Source of the DNA: Tieghemiomyces parasiticus
Lineage: Eukaryota > Kickxellomycota > Dimargaritomycetes > Dimargaritales > Dimargaritaceae
Direction: 5' to 3'
DNA length: 11,628 nucleotides
NCBI GenBank assembly: GCA_027575765.1
Contig: JANBPT010001261.1
Coordinates: 1 to 11,628, forward strand
Part shown: positions 1 through 7,661 of the stretch, piece after piece
Layout: each line of letters starts with the position of its first letter
Numbering within the stretch: position 1 is the first letter of the stretch
Program-made: the position numbers and the translations under genes
Notes under the pieces: generated by a model
Seen by the model: the letters and a program-made list of their open reading frames with translations, nothing else
Told to the model about the DNA's origin: nothing
The model's database searches: none

Positions 1-155
1 CCCGGCTCCGCCCGTACTGTTATCCTGGACCTTTCCCAAGCCCAGCCCAGCCAAGCTGCAGTTATGGGTAATGCTGCCTCTAATTCATGTATGAAAGCCT
101 TCCGGGCCGTCAGGCTATAAATGACAGGCATCACTCAAGTTACGATCCACTGCCC
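1..155 (+). repeat. Left terminal inverted repeat (155 bp, high-identity core)
   Basis: Base i of this arm pairs with base 11629-i of the right end without any gap. Only positions 78, 98, 99 and 110 differ, giving about 97% identity. The arm contains a short CCCAG/CCCAG/CCAAG tandem (about 41-55) and a PstI-type palindrome CTGCAG. It also holds a dyad TTCAT-GT-ATGAA (84-95) and a TATAAA (116-121) pointing into the unit. The dyad is the kind of site a transposase could bind, but that is inference. Confidence 0.93.
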
Positions 156-206
156 CAGTTAAAAGCTATGCACCTGTTTCTTTATTCGGTAAGCTAACGC
201 CTACCA
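156..206 (+). repeat. Diverged inner extension of left TIR
   Basis: Continuing the same 11629-i register past base 155, I count 33 identities in 51 positions (about 65%) against the reverse complement of 11423-11473. Matching blocks include GTTTC (176-180), GTAA (189-192) and ACGCCTA (197-203). Past about base 206 the ungapped match falls to background. A gapped match may run on for about 20 bases. Confidence 0.7.
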
Positions 207-780
207 TAGATCAGGTTATGCTTAAGTTTTTATTTACGGACAGGATCGTAAAAGGAGTTTGCAGCATCATTGTGAGCATCAGGCACGATCTAGAGTTGAT
301 TAGGCCACTCAGTACGCCGGATATGTTACGGTTAGGTTTCGCCTGGGAGGATAATCTCTGATGGCACTACTAAGTACTGTATACTGCGCTTTCGTCCTAC
401 CTATGGTATGCTAGATATATGGGCAAAATGACGCTGCTATTACGTACTAGAAATCTATAGGGGTACCTGTCCATCGCTAAATCGACGGCCTCTCTCTGGC
501 GGGCTTGTCTGGAGAACCACGTGTTGCGCTGAGCGTTTTTGTTGACGCAGGAATACAGTGTGGTATGCTTTTATCGAGACGGTGTCTGGAATTTTACGCC
601 GGAATAGCCACAGTAACGTAACTAGGGATGCGATTGCACAACATTAGTACTGTCCGACGCCAGCATGCTATTACCAACCTGACCTGCTTTTTGTCGTAGT
701 TACCAACGTTAGCCTAGGGTAAACCGTTTTGATGGGAGATAAACTAGAGACGGAATACTACCGCCGTCGCTTACCAGTCT
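207..780. other. Gene-free left subterminal region
   Basis: I find no ORF of note, no RNA gene and no protein similarity here. Two 8-bp copies of TTACCAAC (671-678, 700-707) and two of TGGTATGCT (404-412, 561-569) occur, as expected by chance or as weak subterminal motifs. The stretch holds the 3' flank of the TM9SF gene. A reverse-strand AATAAA lies only at about 226-231, some 550 bases past the stop, so I do not assign a poly(A) site. ATTAAA overlaps the TM9SF stop codon itself (779-784). Confidence 0.5.
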
Positions 781-2754
781 TTAATCCAGCTTGACCGCGG
801 AAAAGATCTTAAGTATAAAATAGTAGGTCGCCAGGAAGGCCACGCTGCCAAAACACAAAAAGTAGGCGAAGGATGCCAGCAGGCTGTCGACGGTAAAGAC
901 GAGTGCGGGTACAAAGTGGGATACGTTAAGACGGGTAAAAAAGTAAAACATGGAGTACCCAAAGATAAAGAGCGCCGAGCTGCCACCAAACCAGTACGAA
1001 CGCCACCACCAGTGATGGTTCTCGCTACAGAGCTGGAAATAAATCATGACGATGGTGATTTCGACCACGGTAATCACCAGGATGAGGCCAACGAGAGCCA
1101 TGAAGCCAAACATATAGTAGTAGTGGTCTTGCCAGATGGACTTGAGCATGAAAAACACCTCGACAAAGATGACGCCGAATGGGCATGCGCCCGTGATGAG
1201 CAAGCTGACTGGCGCTCGGAGGTACCACGGCTGGGGCGGTACCTGGCGCGGGATTTGGTTGGTGCGTACCGGATGCTGGATGGCTTCGCGCCGGGCGCCC
1301 AGGTAGGCTCCAGCTAGGATGAGGGGGACGACGAGGCCCAGCCAAATGAGAGCCAGGACCAGGAAAGTGCCGACCGGGACGGCACTGGACGATTTGTAGG
1401 CCCAGATGAAGGCGTTGAGCGCTGACAAAATGACCACGGCCACCCCAGGGACCACCAGACCGGTCATGAGCCCGTTCTTGATCCACGCGGTGCCGCGCCA
1501 TGACTTGTACAGGCGTGCGCTACAGTACCCACCCACCAGGCCAGCGAACACGTAAACGATGACGGCTACGGTGACCAGACCACCACGGTACGCCGGACTC
1601 AGCACGCCCAGAGCGGCCAATAGGGTGGTGACGAGGCCCGTAAGCAGGAGTTGGAGGCCGCTGCCCAAGAGAGGAGCCAACAGCCCGCCGAACCGGGGCG
1701 GCCGAAACACGTCGCCATGCAGCAGCTTCCAGCCGATCGTCTCGAGTTGCTCCTCGCGTAGCTCCTCGTCATTGTACATGGACAAGTCGCGATTAAGAAC
1801 ACGCAACATAATGATGGCGATGATGCCCGATAACAGCACCGTGACGAATACCGAGTTGACGATTGAGTACCAGTGGATGCTGGCGTTACCCGCGGCCAGG
1901 TACCGGTCCCAGCGGTTACGCCAGCGCACGGTGCGGTCCTCCTTCCACACTACCGAGTACGAGTAGGTCACCTGCGAGTCGGTGCTGTCGGCGGTACCGA
2001 CGGGCTGGCGGGATGGGTTAGCCAGCGTTAGGTCGGGGCAGTCTGGTGTGGGATTAAAGATGGACTGCGGGTATACCTCAAACCCCACGATCAGGCGGCG
2101 CGGGCCACTCCGATTGGTATCGTCCCCGCCCGTATCCAGGGACCCGGGTAGAGATCCGTCGCCGCCGGCCGTAGTGGGCGCGGTCACGGTCTCGTAGAGA
2201 ATACTAAGAGTGACGTGGTTGTGCACGTACGCTACATCGGTGAACTTGTTGTAAAAACCCAGCGCGAACCCTGGCTCGTACGACTTTTCCTCGACGTCAC
2301 CATTCTTGGTACGGTAGGTGGTGGCCCCAGGCAGATTGTCCAGGATCCACTCGGCGTGATAGTCCTTGCGGATAAGGTCCTTGGCCTGTTCCGCTTGCTC
2401 GGTAGTAATGGTACGGCGGCACAGTACACGGCACGTCTGGTTCTGGTTCATGTGCAGCTCGTAGTCCGAGCGCGCAATGCGATCCCCGCGCAGAATCTCA
2501 CCCAGATTGAGCCACACGTGGTCCGGGACAGTAGGCCGGCAGACGAACGGCAGGTCGTAGTATGCGTAAGGTAGCGGCGTCTTGTCCGAGGTGACCTTAT
2601 TGACGAACAATGGGACCCGCTGGCCGTCGTTAAAATACTGCGGGCCTAGCGACGGTACGTAGAACGCGCGGATAAAGGAGGCGTAGAAGATGCTGAACCA
2701 TAGTAATATGGTAACCCAGCGGGCCGTACTAGTAGTACATGGTCCGTGCAGCAT
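781..2754 (-). CDS. Nonaspanin / TM9SF (EMP70) family transmembrane protein
   Basis: This encodes a 657-residue polytopic membrane protein of the Golgi-endosome system. Known members take part in sorting membrane proteins, cell adhesion and nutrient or metal responses. Residues about 11-30 form a signal peptide, followed by the family's FYVPSLGP start and VPLFVNK. A lumenal domain spans about 31-295, with cysteines and NxS/T sites. Nine hydrophobic segments follow (about 300-320, 357-381, 392-413, 428-450, 459-486, 514-537, 547-573, 590-606, 616-650). Family motifs seen are GWKLLHGDVFRPP (341-353), NQIPRQVPPQPWY (499-511), YYMFGF (546-551) and WWWRS (582-586). The C-terminal KLD fits the K-x-D/E COPI-binding signal known in the family. 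The length is normal (about 640-670) and there is no intron. The frame stays open to a GTG at 2784, but I chose the ATG at 2754 because it sits in GCCGCCATG and directly precedes the signal peptide. A Gly/Asp/Thr-rich stretch (about 193-218) interrupts the lumenal domain. Confidence 0.95.
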   Translation of the reverse strand: MLHGPCTTSTARWVTILLWFSIFYASFIRAFYVPSLGPQYFNDGQRVPLFVNKVTSDKTPLPYAYYDLPFVCRPTVPDHVWLNLGEILRGDRIARSDYELHMNQNQTCRVLCRRTITTEQAEQAKDLIRKDYHAEWILDNLPGATTYRTKNGDVEEKSYEPGFALGFYNKFTDVAYVHNHVTLSILYETVTAPTTAGGDGSLPGSLDTGGDDTNRSGPRRLIVGFEVYPQSIFNPTPDCPDLTLANPSRQPVGTADSTDSQVTYSYSVVWKEDRTVRWRNRWDRYLAAGNASIHWYSIVNSVFVTVLLSGIIAIIMLRVLNRDLSMYNDEELREEQLETIGWKLLHGDVFRPPRFGGLLAPLLGSGLQLLLTGLVTTLLAALGVLSPAYRGGLVTVAVIVYVFAGLVGGYCSARLYKSWRGTAWIKNGLMTGLVVPGVAVVILSALNAFIWAYKSSSAVPVGTFLVLALIWLGLVVPLILAGAYLGARREAIQHPVRTNQIPRQVPPQPWYLRAPVSLLITGACPFGVIFVEVFFMLKSIWQDHYYYMFGFMALVGLILVITVVEITIVMIYFQLCSENHHWWWRSYWFGGSSALFIFGYSMFYFFTRLNVSHFVPALVFTVDSLLASFAYFLCFGSVAFLATYYFILKIFSAVKLD

Positions 2755-3319
2755 GGCGGCAAGGGAGTAGTAATGGTAGGCCACGCGCAGGAAACAGGAT
2801 GGGGGGAATTCAAATGAAGTAGTGCGGCGAAACGGGAAGATTGAGAAGGGGTCCGTATGAAGCAGAGCGGAACAGGCCTGATGAATGCCGTATGCGCAGC
2901 GCAGGAGTAGGTGAGGCTATAAAAGCCTTGAAAAGGCAGATGAAGATCCGGGAAAGAACAGTGCACAACACACTGTAAGGATAGTGAGCTCCAAACCGAC
3001 TGGGCCGGTCGGACATCCTGACCAAGGGGGTTAGCTGATGTTAGCCCGCACTCGTGATGAGGCCACATAAGGTCGGGCATACATGATAGAATGTCGGTTG
3101 CAGGCCTATTAGACAAAAACAGTCTTTGGGACTCTAAATCATGGGCTTGGCCAAGTGGGGCCCATTGGTCCCGGCCTGCACGGACCGAAACGCCCAGCGA
3201 GCTGGGTTGCGGCCAGACATGATGTTGGCAGTAAAAATAATGTGCAAGTGGCACTACAATAAGGATTGAAGAATAACAGCGACATCATTAGATAATATTG
3301 TAATTTTCAGTAGTGGATT
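2755..3319. other. Upstream region of the TM9SF gene
   Basis: This is the 5' flank of the TM9SF gene and also the 3' flank of the tRNA, both on the minus strand. Read on the minus strand, the part next to the start codon is pyrimidine-rich, as is common in fungal leaders. AGGCT-ATAAA-AGCCT (2914-2928) is a small dyad containing TATAAAAG on the plus strand. On the minus strand it reads TTTATAG, which is not a good TATA box for this gene. A CCAAT box in reverse orientation lies near 3164. A long open frame (2646-3254, minus) overlaps the TM9SF start in another frame and resembles nothing known, so I do not call it. Confidence 0.5.
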
Positions 3320-3324
3320 AAAAA
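3320..3324 (-). terminator. Pol III terminator of tRNA-Phe
   Basis: A run of five T on the minus strand begins five bases after the discriminator base of the tRNA, the usual position and length for RNA polymerase III termination. Confidence 0.75.
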
Positions 3325-3329
3325 TTATA

Positions 3330-3402
3330 TGCGCCCTTCGTGGATCGAACACGAGACCTTTAGATCTTCAGTCTAACGCTCTCCCAACTGAGCTAAGGCC
3401 GC
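3330..3402 (-). tRNA. tRNA-Phe (anticodon GAA)
   Basis: This is a 73-base cloverleaf on the minus strand without an intron and without encoded CCA, as in eukaryotic nuclear genes. The D stem (GCTC/GAGC), anticodon stem (TTAGA/TCTAA) and T stem (TCGTG/CACGA) pair perfectly. The anticodon loop is CTGAAGA, with GAA at plus-strand 3367-3369. The T loop is TTCGATC. G20, the GAA anticodon and A73, which are recognition elements for yeast PheRS, are present. The acceptor stem GCGGCCT/AGGGCGC pairs except for a G4-G69 opposition. In yeast tRNA-Phe the same pair is a G-U wobble. It is most likely functional, but the mismatch leaves room for a slightly decayed copy. Confidence 0.95.
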
Positions 3403-3587
3403 TGCCATGGCTGTGAAGCCGAGCACGGCTTATTGCTTTAAGGAGCTGGAATAGGCCGCGCCTATACAACCATTGAAAGAAACTAAAGAAAAGAGACCGG
3501 GCGACCTCTGGGAGAGGCCCAGAAGAGACGAGGGACTAGCCAGGCCCTCCACCAATTAGCGCCAATCATTTATTATAGTCTTAGTAT

Positions 3588-3630
3588 ATAAGCCGGGCCC
3601 AAGTATGCAACACAGGGCCCGGCAGCTTAT
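3588..3630. repeat. GC-rich hairpin (9-bp core stem, 14-nt loop)
   Basis: GCCGGGCCC (3592-3600) pairs perfectly with GGGCCCGGC (3615-3623) around a 14-base loop. Four outer A/T pairs (3588-3591 with 3627-3630) extend it past a 3-base AGC bulge. It sits in otherwise AT-rich sequence, directly after a TATATAAG string on the plus strand (3585-3592), about 190 bases from the 5' end of the tRNA. No known RNA family was recognised. Confidence 0.6.
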
Positions 3631-3996
3631 TTCTGATTTCTGTCCCATAGTGCCATCCGTTGGCACAATTCCGTTAAGCAAACCTAGTACCAATATTCCC
3701 TTAAGCTCATTTATTGATGTACATTTGTAGATTTTCTTTGTTTGACAATTCCATCAATATTTGTCCAATTTCACTTTACATTGCAGATTTGGATGCCCCT
3801 GCTCCGACTGCGTACTCCAAAACTCTTCACTCCATCCCAGAGATTCTTTTGAAAGTGGGTCCAACTATACAATCCCGGTCCGCTATAAAAAATGTGGTGC
3901 CAACAACATCTTTGTCTCTTGAAGGTATCTAGCGGGCAGGTTCATACCCCAAGAGTGTAAACGACTGCCAAACCGCTTTGAGGGGAAAGGCCGCTC

Positions 3997-4010
3997 TAGC
4001 TTTAAAGCTA
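3997..4010. repeat. 14-bp perfect palindrome
   Basis: TAGCTTTAAAGCTA is its own reverse complement with no spacer. It lies in non-coding sequence, and no function can be assigned. Confidence 0.55.
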
Positions 4011-4330
4011 TGGGTGGTATGCAGGGGGATGTAGATCCTTCCCCCACAACTGAGTATAAGAAGCAAGCCTGCACGGGTAAACAAGGGCTTGCCAGTCTTT
4101 AGTTTTTCTATAGTTATTTTATTCCGTCTCAATTATATTTATTTTAGTAAGTTGGGACACCGCCGCGGTCCTATAATATTATTGCCAAGTCGAAAGTAAG
4201 CAAACCATTACCAACCCTATTTGCAGTCGGACCTAGACCATTGTCATGTACGGCCCAACTGAATCACTGCCGCCAGGGCCTAGCATCACAAAAAAATATG
4301 TGACCTAGCTATAGTCCCACACAAAAAAAA

Positions 4331-4369
4331 TATAGTAATATTCAGGTCCAGGTCCATTTTATTACTATA
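4331..4369. repeat. Hairpin with GGTCCA tandem in its loop
   Basis: TATAGTAATA (4331-4340) and TATTACTATA (4360-4369) form a perfect 10-bp inverted repeat. The 19-base loop carries GGTCCA twice in tandem (4345-4356). Just upstream, two A-runs of similar context, CACA(A)6TAT at 4287-4299 and CACA(A)7TAT at 4320-4333, lie 33 bases apart. Confidence 0.6.
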
Positions 4370-5240
4370 GTTGAGGCATGTGGTATGCTGACGTCATAAT
4401 TTTAGAATACACCAGCGAGTATTTGTAAGTTGCTCAGTTCTTTTAAAAAAGAAAGGGGAAGCAAAGTGCTCTTACCCCATCACCACTAGTACCTTGTCGG
4501 TTCCACTGGCAAACGAATAAAGGCAATATATAAGGTAATAGGCTATGACATCAGATTCAATGGAGATTCCAGACGGCGATCCCCAAAGAAATCTTTGCGG
4601 ATAGTCTTTATGGTTAAATAAACCTCAGTAGTGGGAGTTTAGGGTCGCGCTATTTTACCACATATATATACTTATTCAGTGGGTGCCAAACCTCATTTAT
4701 GGGTCAATGCAGTACCTAATCTTAGCCATCCCCACCCCCAGGTAGTGCTGAGCAGTACTTATACACATTACTATTTTCAATATATTTTATTACATTTATA
4801 TAATCCCTTTACCCCATTTTCAATTGGAGTTATAATCTGTGATGCACTGTTACGTGGTCAAATGTATGATATCCATGGACACTTCTTTGAAAGCGTATTG
4901 GTTCCACATTAGGGTGTACTTACAATCGATTTCACTTCACTGATGTCATCTATATAAAACTGGCACTACAGTCATAGGTTAGATTGGCCCTATTTTGTTT
5001 ATTATAGGTATTTATTGATGTATCGTGGCTTAGCTGTACTCAAATTATGTTGCATTTGGAGTCGTCTTAATACTGGTGGACCATTGGTGGTTATTTTTTA
5101 ACCACATAGTAGCTATTACGCCATCTGATTTTCAGGCTGATGCTCTGGACATTAGCCAAACGGGCACCTTGGTTGCTAATCTTGGGATCAACACGTTGAC
5201 ATGTTTTGTGTGACAATCTCTGTACTACATAGTTAATTCT

Positions 5241-6374
5241 AAGAAGGGTGGAATCATTAGTCTCGTCCTACATATACACTGACCCGGTGGAAGCCTAGTG
5301 GATTCGGCGTCACTTTACCCGCGTTACACAAAAGGCCTTTTGGTCACTTCGACCACTTTGTGCTTGAGGGACTCCTATAGATCAGTGCGACCCACCCAGA
5401 CCAGCTACTCCTGAACTCTTACCGTCGTACAATGCATGATCCGGCCGACCCCACCATCGTGACCCTCACCACGCTGGATTGCATTAGGCGACGATGGCCA
5501 ATATCATGAGGAGAATATATGCTGCAGACTAGTCTACTACATTTACAGCCGATTCAATGCTAGCCACGGGTTCATTTTATTCTACCTGACCTGATTATGC
5601 GCCAGGTGACCTAAGGTAAACTGCGGCACTGTCGATTACGCAGATGTGCCATCACGGTAGGATTAGGCGAACATGTTACTAGCGCCCCCAAGCAGATATG
5701 TGTTGCCGATGCGTGAATCGAAGCCGAATTAACTCGTACACCACATGTCTGAATCGCCATCAAAACTCCTCTCGCACGTGAGCCGCACGATTCCATTTTC
5801 CCCTTCTTACGCAAGCGCCGTACTTTGGGAAAAAATTAACTATTGAGTTCCGTCGCATACACACACGCCCCTCCTTTAAGCGTGCGACTAGTTGCCACGG
5901 CAAGGCAATAGTGAAAAGAACAAAGCTATCACATAACCGACGTAGGATGGGTTAGGGCTAATCGTTTTATTTAGTCCTCGATAGGCTTATCAGGCACCCA
6001 CCCGCGCACGCGATGTGACGTGTGCCTGAAAGCAATGGATAGCAGCATTATACAGATCAGAGTGTCGCACGCAAAGGAGAGGGTTAACGGCACTGATGGG
6101 GATGAAAGGTCATACGGCGAAAAAGCGGGTACGCAGGAAGGTACAGCTCCATGAATTGAGATTCGTCGAATAAGAAAAGGGGATAGCAGTGAAACGTATC
6201 GGGTGACAGGGAGAAGGGGCCCATCGAAGTGTTGTGACACATATGAAGGTAGGGAGGAATGCGTACATGCGACGTGCCAGGCGGGAGGGATGGGCACGTC
6301 TGGCGAAATGTGAGTTAATGAGGACCGACTCTCGGCCGAGAAAAGGAGGCACCTAAATGTTGGGCCAGAGTGAT
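5241..6374. other. Gene-free spacer downstream of the LPMO gene
   Basis: Base composition returns to about 50% GC. I see no coding sequence with family features; the frames of 60-110 codons in 5611-6352 look random. This is the 3' flank of the LPMO gene. A minus-strand AATAAA is at 5966-5971, about 400 bases past the LPMO stop, which would be a long 3' UTR, so it is only a weak candidate poly(A) signal. A CCAAT box lies near 5496. Confidence 0.5.
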
Positions 6375-7661
6375 TTAGTCATAAGCCGCAACAGGGGAGG
6401 TGGTGGGCTGAGGTCCGGACACATTGTAGCCGGGGTTAGCCGAGGGAACGGGAACGGGAACCGAAACAGCCGGGACATTGGACTGGGCTGGGAAGCCGCA
6501 GTAGGGGATTCCGTCGCCGGTGGTCAAGCACACAAGGCCGGTGCTGCAGGGCACGGTGAAGCGCTTATCATTGGCCTGGACGATAACGTTGGCCGAGATA
6601 CCAACCGACTCACAGGACCAGGGAGAAGAACCTTTACCACTTGTGTTACCACCGGTGGATGAGGGGGTAGGGACGGTTACGACACCGTTGTCGCTGTCGC
6701 CCACCACAGACGTCACGACGGGGGCAGGGGCAGAGCTGCTATAATCGGAATCGCCCGTGGGGGCGGAGGCCATAGTCGTGGCGATAGAGGCGCCGTTGCG
6801 GATATAGTCGGCGCCGCCAACCACAGGAGCACTGGGCGAGGGCACGGCAACGGCGCTGGTTGCAGCGACGACCGGGGCAGAAACTGGTGCAGAAACGGGG
6901 TACCCAGCACCGCCAGCGGTGTCGAGGGTCGAGGGGACGGCTGAGGGGGCCGAGACGCCGTAAGCAGCGCTGCTGTTGGAGGCACCAGGGGCGCTAGAGT
7001 TGTCCGACCCAGCGGCCGGGCTAGAGCCACCACTACCGGTAACGACGATGTTAGTACGACCAGTGTAGTACTGGCTGCCATCGTCGCCTCCGTTGCCAAA
7101 TTCGCCAATGGTCGGGCCAGAACCGTAATTGGGGGTGATCATGGGGGGACCGGTAATCGAGCCGCCGGCCGAACCGGTGATGGCGATATCCGAGCACGTC
7201 ATGTAAAATTCGCGGTTACCGATGGCGTTCACCCAAGACCAGGCGAACACGACGTTGCTCCCGGAGGGCGCGGACTGCGGGATGGGGACGCTGAAGGTCT
7301 GGCCGCCCAGGAAACAGGTCTTGAGGATAGTCTGGATTACCACGAAGGTCTGGCCGCCGTCGTACGACAGGGAGAACTCGCAGTGACCACCACCGTGGAT
7401 GGCACCACCCGCGGCGAAGGAGACCGGGATGGAAGAGCCGGCCGAGAAGGTCGCCACAGCCTTAGGGTAGGGCTGGGTGTGATGGCAGAGAGGAAAGTTC
7501 GCCGAGCCACCGCTACCGATAGGCGAGCTAAGACTGTAGTCGGGGGTGCTGTACCCGCAGGAAGCCAGCGGGGAGCCGCGCATACAGGGGCTGTCGGGCT
7601 TCATGTGGGCCATGGTCGAGGCGACCAGCGCGCTCAAGGTCAGGACGATGGACTTGTACAT
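6375..7661 (-). CDS. Secreted AA11-like lytic polysaccharide monooxygenase
   Basis: This encodes a 428-residue secreted copper enzyme predicted to cleave chitin-type polysaccharide oxidatively outside the cell. A signal peptide (1-18) ends STMA, so cleavage exposes His19 as the N-terminal copper ligand in HMKPDSP. The second brace histidine is His89 in AIHGGGHCE. GNREFYMTC (148-156) places the axial Tyr at 153. These motifs and their order match the AA11 family, which is known mainly from fungi and acts on chitin. Six cysteines lie in the catalytic core (26, 35, 59, 94, 116, 156). A long Ser/Ala/Pro/Val linker (about 205-345) leads to a small module with four cysteines (350, 372, 378, 388), then a Pro-rich tail including VPVPVP coded by three GGGAAC copies (6444-6461, plus strand). 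There is no GPI-anchor tail, no intron, and a good CCACCATG start. AA11 is preferred over the neighbouring LPMO families, but the assignment is from motifs only. Confidence 0.88.
   Translation of the reverse strand: MYKSIVLTLSALVASTMAHMKPDSPCMRGSPLASCGYSTPDYSLSSPIGSGGSANFPLCHHTQPYPKAVATFSAGSSIPVSFAAGGAIHGGGHCEFSLSYDGGQTFVVIQTILKTCFLGGQTFSVPIPQSAPSGSNVVFAWSWVNAIGNREFYMTCSDIAITGSAGGSITGPPMITPNYGSGPTIGEFGNGGDDGSQYYTGRTNIVVTGSGGSSPAAGSDNSSAPGASNSSAAYGVSAPSAVPSTLDTAGGAGYPVSAPVSAPVVAATSAVAVPSPSAPVVGGADYIRNGASIATTMASAPTGDSDYSSSAPAPVVTSVVGDSDNGVVTVPTPSSTGGNTSGKGSSPWSCESVGISANVIVQANDKRFTVPCSTGLVCLTTGDGIPYCGFPAQSNVPAVSVPVPVPSANPGYNVSGPQPTTSPVAAYD
6444..6461 (+). repeat. (GGGAAC)x3 hexamer tandem inside the LPMO gene
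   Basis: Three exact hexamers sit within the coding sequence. Read on the minus strand they encode Val-Pro three times in the C-terminal tail. An in-frame repeat like this can change length without a frameshift. Confidence 0.8.

Larger units (their letters stand above)
3403..5240. other. Gene-free AT-rich island
   Basis: The AT content is visibly higher from about 3660 to 5240 than in the rest of the window. Open frames here are short (the longest are 60-80 codons), start at non-ATG codons or lack any family motif, and are broken on both strands. Small structures are present: the GC hairpin at 3588-3630, a palindrome at 3997-4010, a hairpin at 4331-4369, and TTCTTTT-AA-AAAAGAA at 4438-4453. 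There is also a 7-bp stem GTGGTTA/TAACCAC at 5087-5105. It may be an old, decayed insertion, but I could not recognise any coding remnant. Confidence 0.5.

Noticed and set aside
2755..2784. N-terminal extension of the TM9SF gene starting at 2784
   Set aside because: The codon at 2784 is GTG, not a normal eukaryotic start. The ATG at 2754 has an excellent Kozak context and leads straight into the signal peptide.
2914..2928. TATAAAAG as a TATA box for TM9SF
   Set aside because: The TATAAAAG reads on the plus strand, away from the TM9SF gene, and no plus-strand gene follows it.
2646..3254. 202-codon minus-strand open frame overlapping the TM9SF 5' end
   Set aside because: It overlaps the certain TM9SF gene in another frame, shows no family motif and has a random-looking composition.
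4679..4912. 77-codon plus-strand frame in the AT-rich island
   Set aside because: It starts at GTG, has no recognised motif, and its surroundings are full of stops.
3709..5022. 13-bp direct repeat ATTTATTGATGTA at 3709-3721 and 5010-5022, as a possible target-site duplication around the AT-rich island
   Set aside because: About one repeat of this length is expected by chance in the window, more in AT-rich DNA, and the interval has no matching terminal repeats.
5951..5960. Telomere-like GGGTTAGGG
   Set aside because: Only a single unit is present; there is no tandem array.
6713..7108. 131-codon minus-strand open frame inside the LPMO gene
   Set aside because: It is a shadow of the Ser/Pro/Ala-rich linker read in another frame.
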